From assembly GCA_036399835.1 (NCBI GenBank), contig DASWMI010000076.1, positions 1-31,688 of the forward strand: a stretch of 31,688 nucleotides of DNA. Direction: 5' to 3'. The stretch is from DASYML01 sp036399835 (GTDB lineage: Bacteria > Acidobacteriota > Blastocatellia > Pyrinomonadales > Pyrinomonadaceae). Positions 31,507-31,688 of the stretch are shown one piece after another (position 1 is the stretch's first letter; each line of letters starts with the position of its first letter). The notes beneath the pieces were generated by a model that saw only the letters and a program-made list of their open reading frames with translations, made no database searches and had not been told where the DNA came from. Made by a program: the position numbers and the translations under genes.

Positions 31507-31688
31507 ATGGACCATAACAAAAGCGTGCGCTGGCCGCTGGCGCGCAAAGAAGGATTAGTGGTCAGAGAACTGGCCGACGAACTGCTCGTCTATGATACCA
31601 GGCGCGACCGTGCACACTGTCTCAATAAAACCGCCTCGCTCGTCTGGCAACGCTGCGACGGATTGACTTCCACCTCCGAGATGGCACA
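31507..31688 (+). CDS. PqqD-like peptide-binding protein (3' partial)
   Basis: ATG 31507 is preceded by GGAGG at 31498-31502. The first 60 residues are visible and the frame is open at the right edge. LVVRELADELLVYDTRRDRA followed by HCLNKTASLVWQRCDG is the recognisable PqqD core (residues about 16-51), a small winged-helix domain that binds leader peptides of ribosomally made peptides. It directly follows the HprK-related kinase and is presumably cotranscribed with it. Genes further right, which would reveal a precursor peptide or a nucleotidyltransferase, are outside the window. Confidence 0.85.
   Translation, partial: MDHNKSVRWPLARKEGLVVRELADELLVYDTRRDRAHCLNKTASLVWQRCDGLTSTSEMA

Overview
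The window looks like part of the chromosome of a free-living, diderm-type bacterium with roughly 55-60% GC. Every gene I can support lies on the + strand. The gene mix (a long polysaccharide locus rich in glycosyltransferases, a many-repeat secreted TPR protein, a FecR-like secreted protein with an Ala/Gly linker, and an HprK-related kinase next to a PqqD-like protein) reminds me of Acidobacteriota, perhaps Blastocatellia. That placement is inference; no rRNA or other marker gene is present.

Bases 1-12871 are a tightly packed series: the 3' end of a Wzt-like ABC-transporter gene, an FkbM methyltransferase, two GT2 glycosyltransferases, two CgeB/GT-B-like glycosyltransferases, two class I methyltransferases, two GT4 glycosyltransferases, a WbpD-like hexapeptide acetyltransferase, a Gfo/Idh/MocA dehydrogenase and a Wzy-like polymerase. 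Many junctions are 4-base overlaps, often with TTG or GTG starts, which points to translational coupling in one operon. GC content is lowest at the far left (about 45% in the first 360 bases counted) and higher to the right.

Bases 12892-25706 hold the sugar-supply, tailoring and assembly genes: an AsnB-type amidotransferase, a GT4 enzyme, a WbpE-like aminotransferase, a NodU/TobZ-type carbamoyltransferase, GDP-mannose 4,6-dehydratase, UDP-glucuronate decarboxylase, a WbuB-like GT4, a WecA/TagO-type lipid-carrier sugar-phosphate transferase with an unusual C-terminal extension of about 190 residues, and an O-antigen-ligase-type membrane protein. Together they suggest a surface glycan or exopolysaccharide containing xylose, a 6-deoxyhexose and a 3-(acyl)amino sugar, possibly carrying methyl, amide and carbamoyl groups.

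Bases 25773-31688 differ in character: an exported protein with 15 TPRs, a secreted FecR-like protein with its own good promoter and a strong terminator, a membrane-anchored TPR plus beta-sandwich protein, a frameshifted ankyrin gene, and the start of an HprK-related kinase/PqqD cassette that runs off the window.

At DNA level I see three window-wide oddities: the odd palindrome TGGWCCA (W = A or T) is strongly over-represented (46 copies by eye, about 4 expected), while CTGCAG and CAGCTG appear to be completely absent although neighbouring hexamers are common and the codons are favoured. These look like signatures of modification, restriction or another DNA-binding process in the host. No RNA gene, CRISPR array or insertion sequence was recognised. 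No stretch over 300 bases lacks a gene; the longest gap is 27699-27978.
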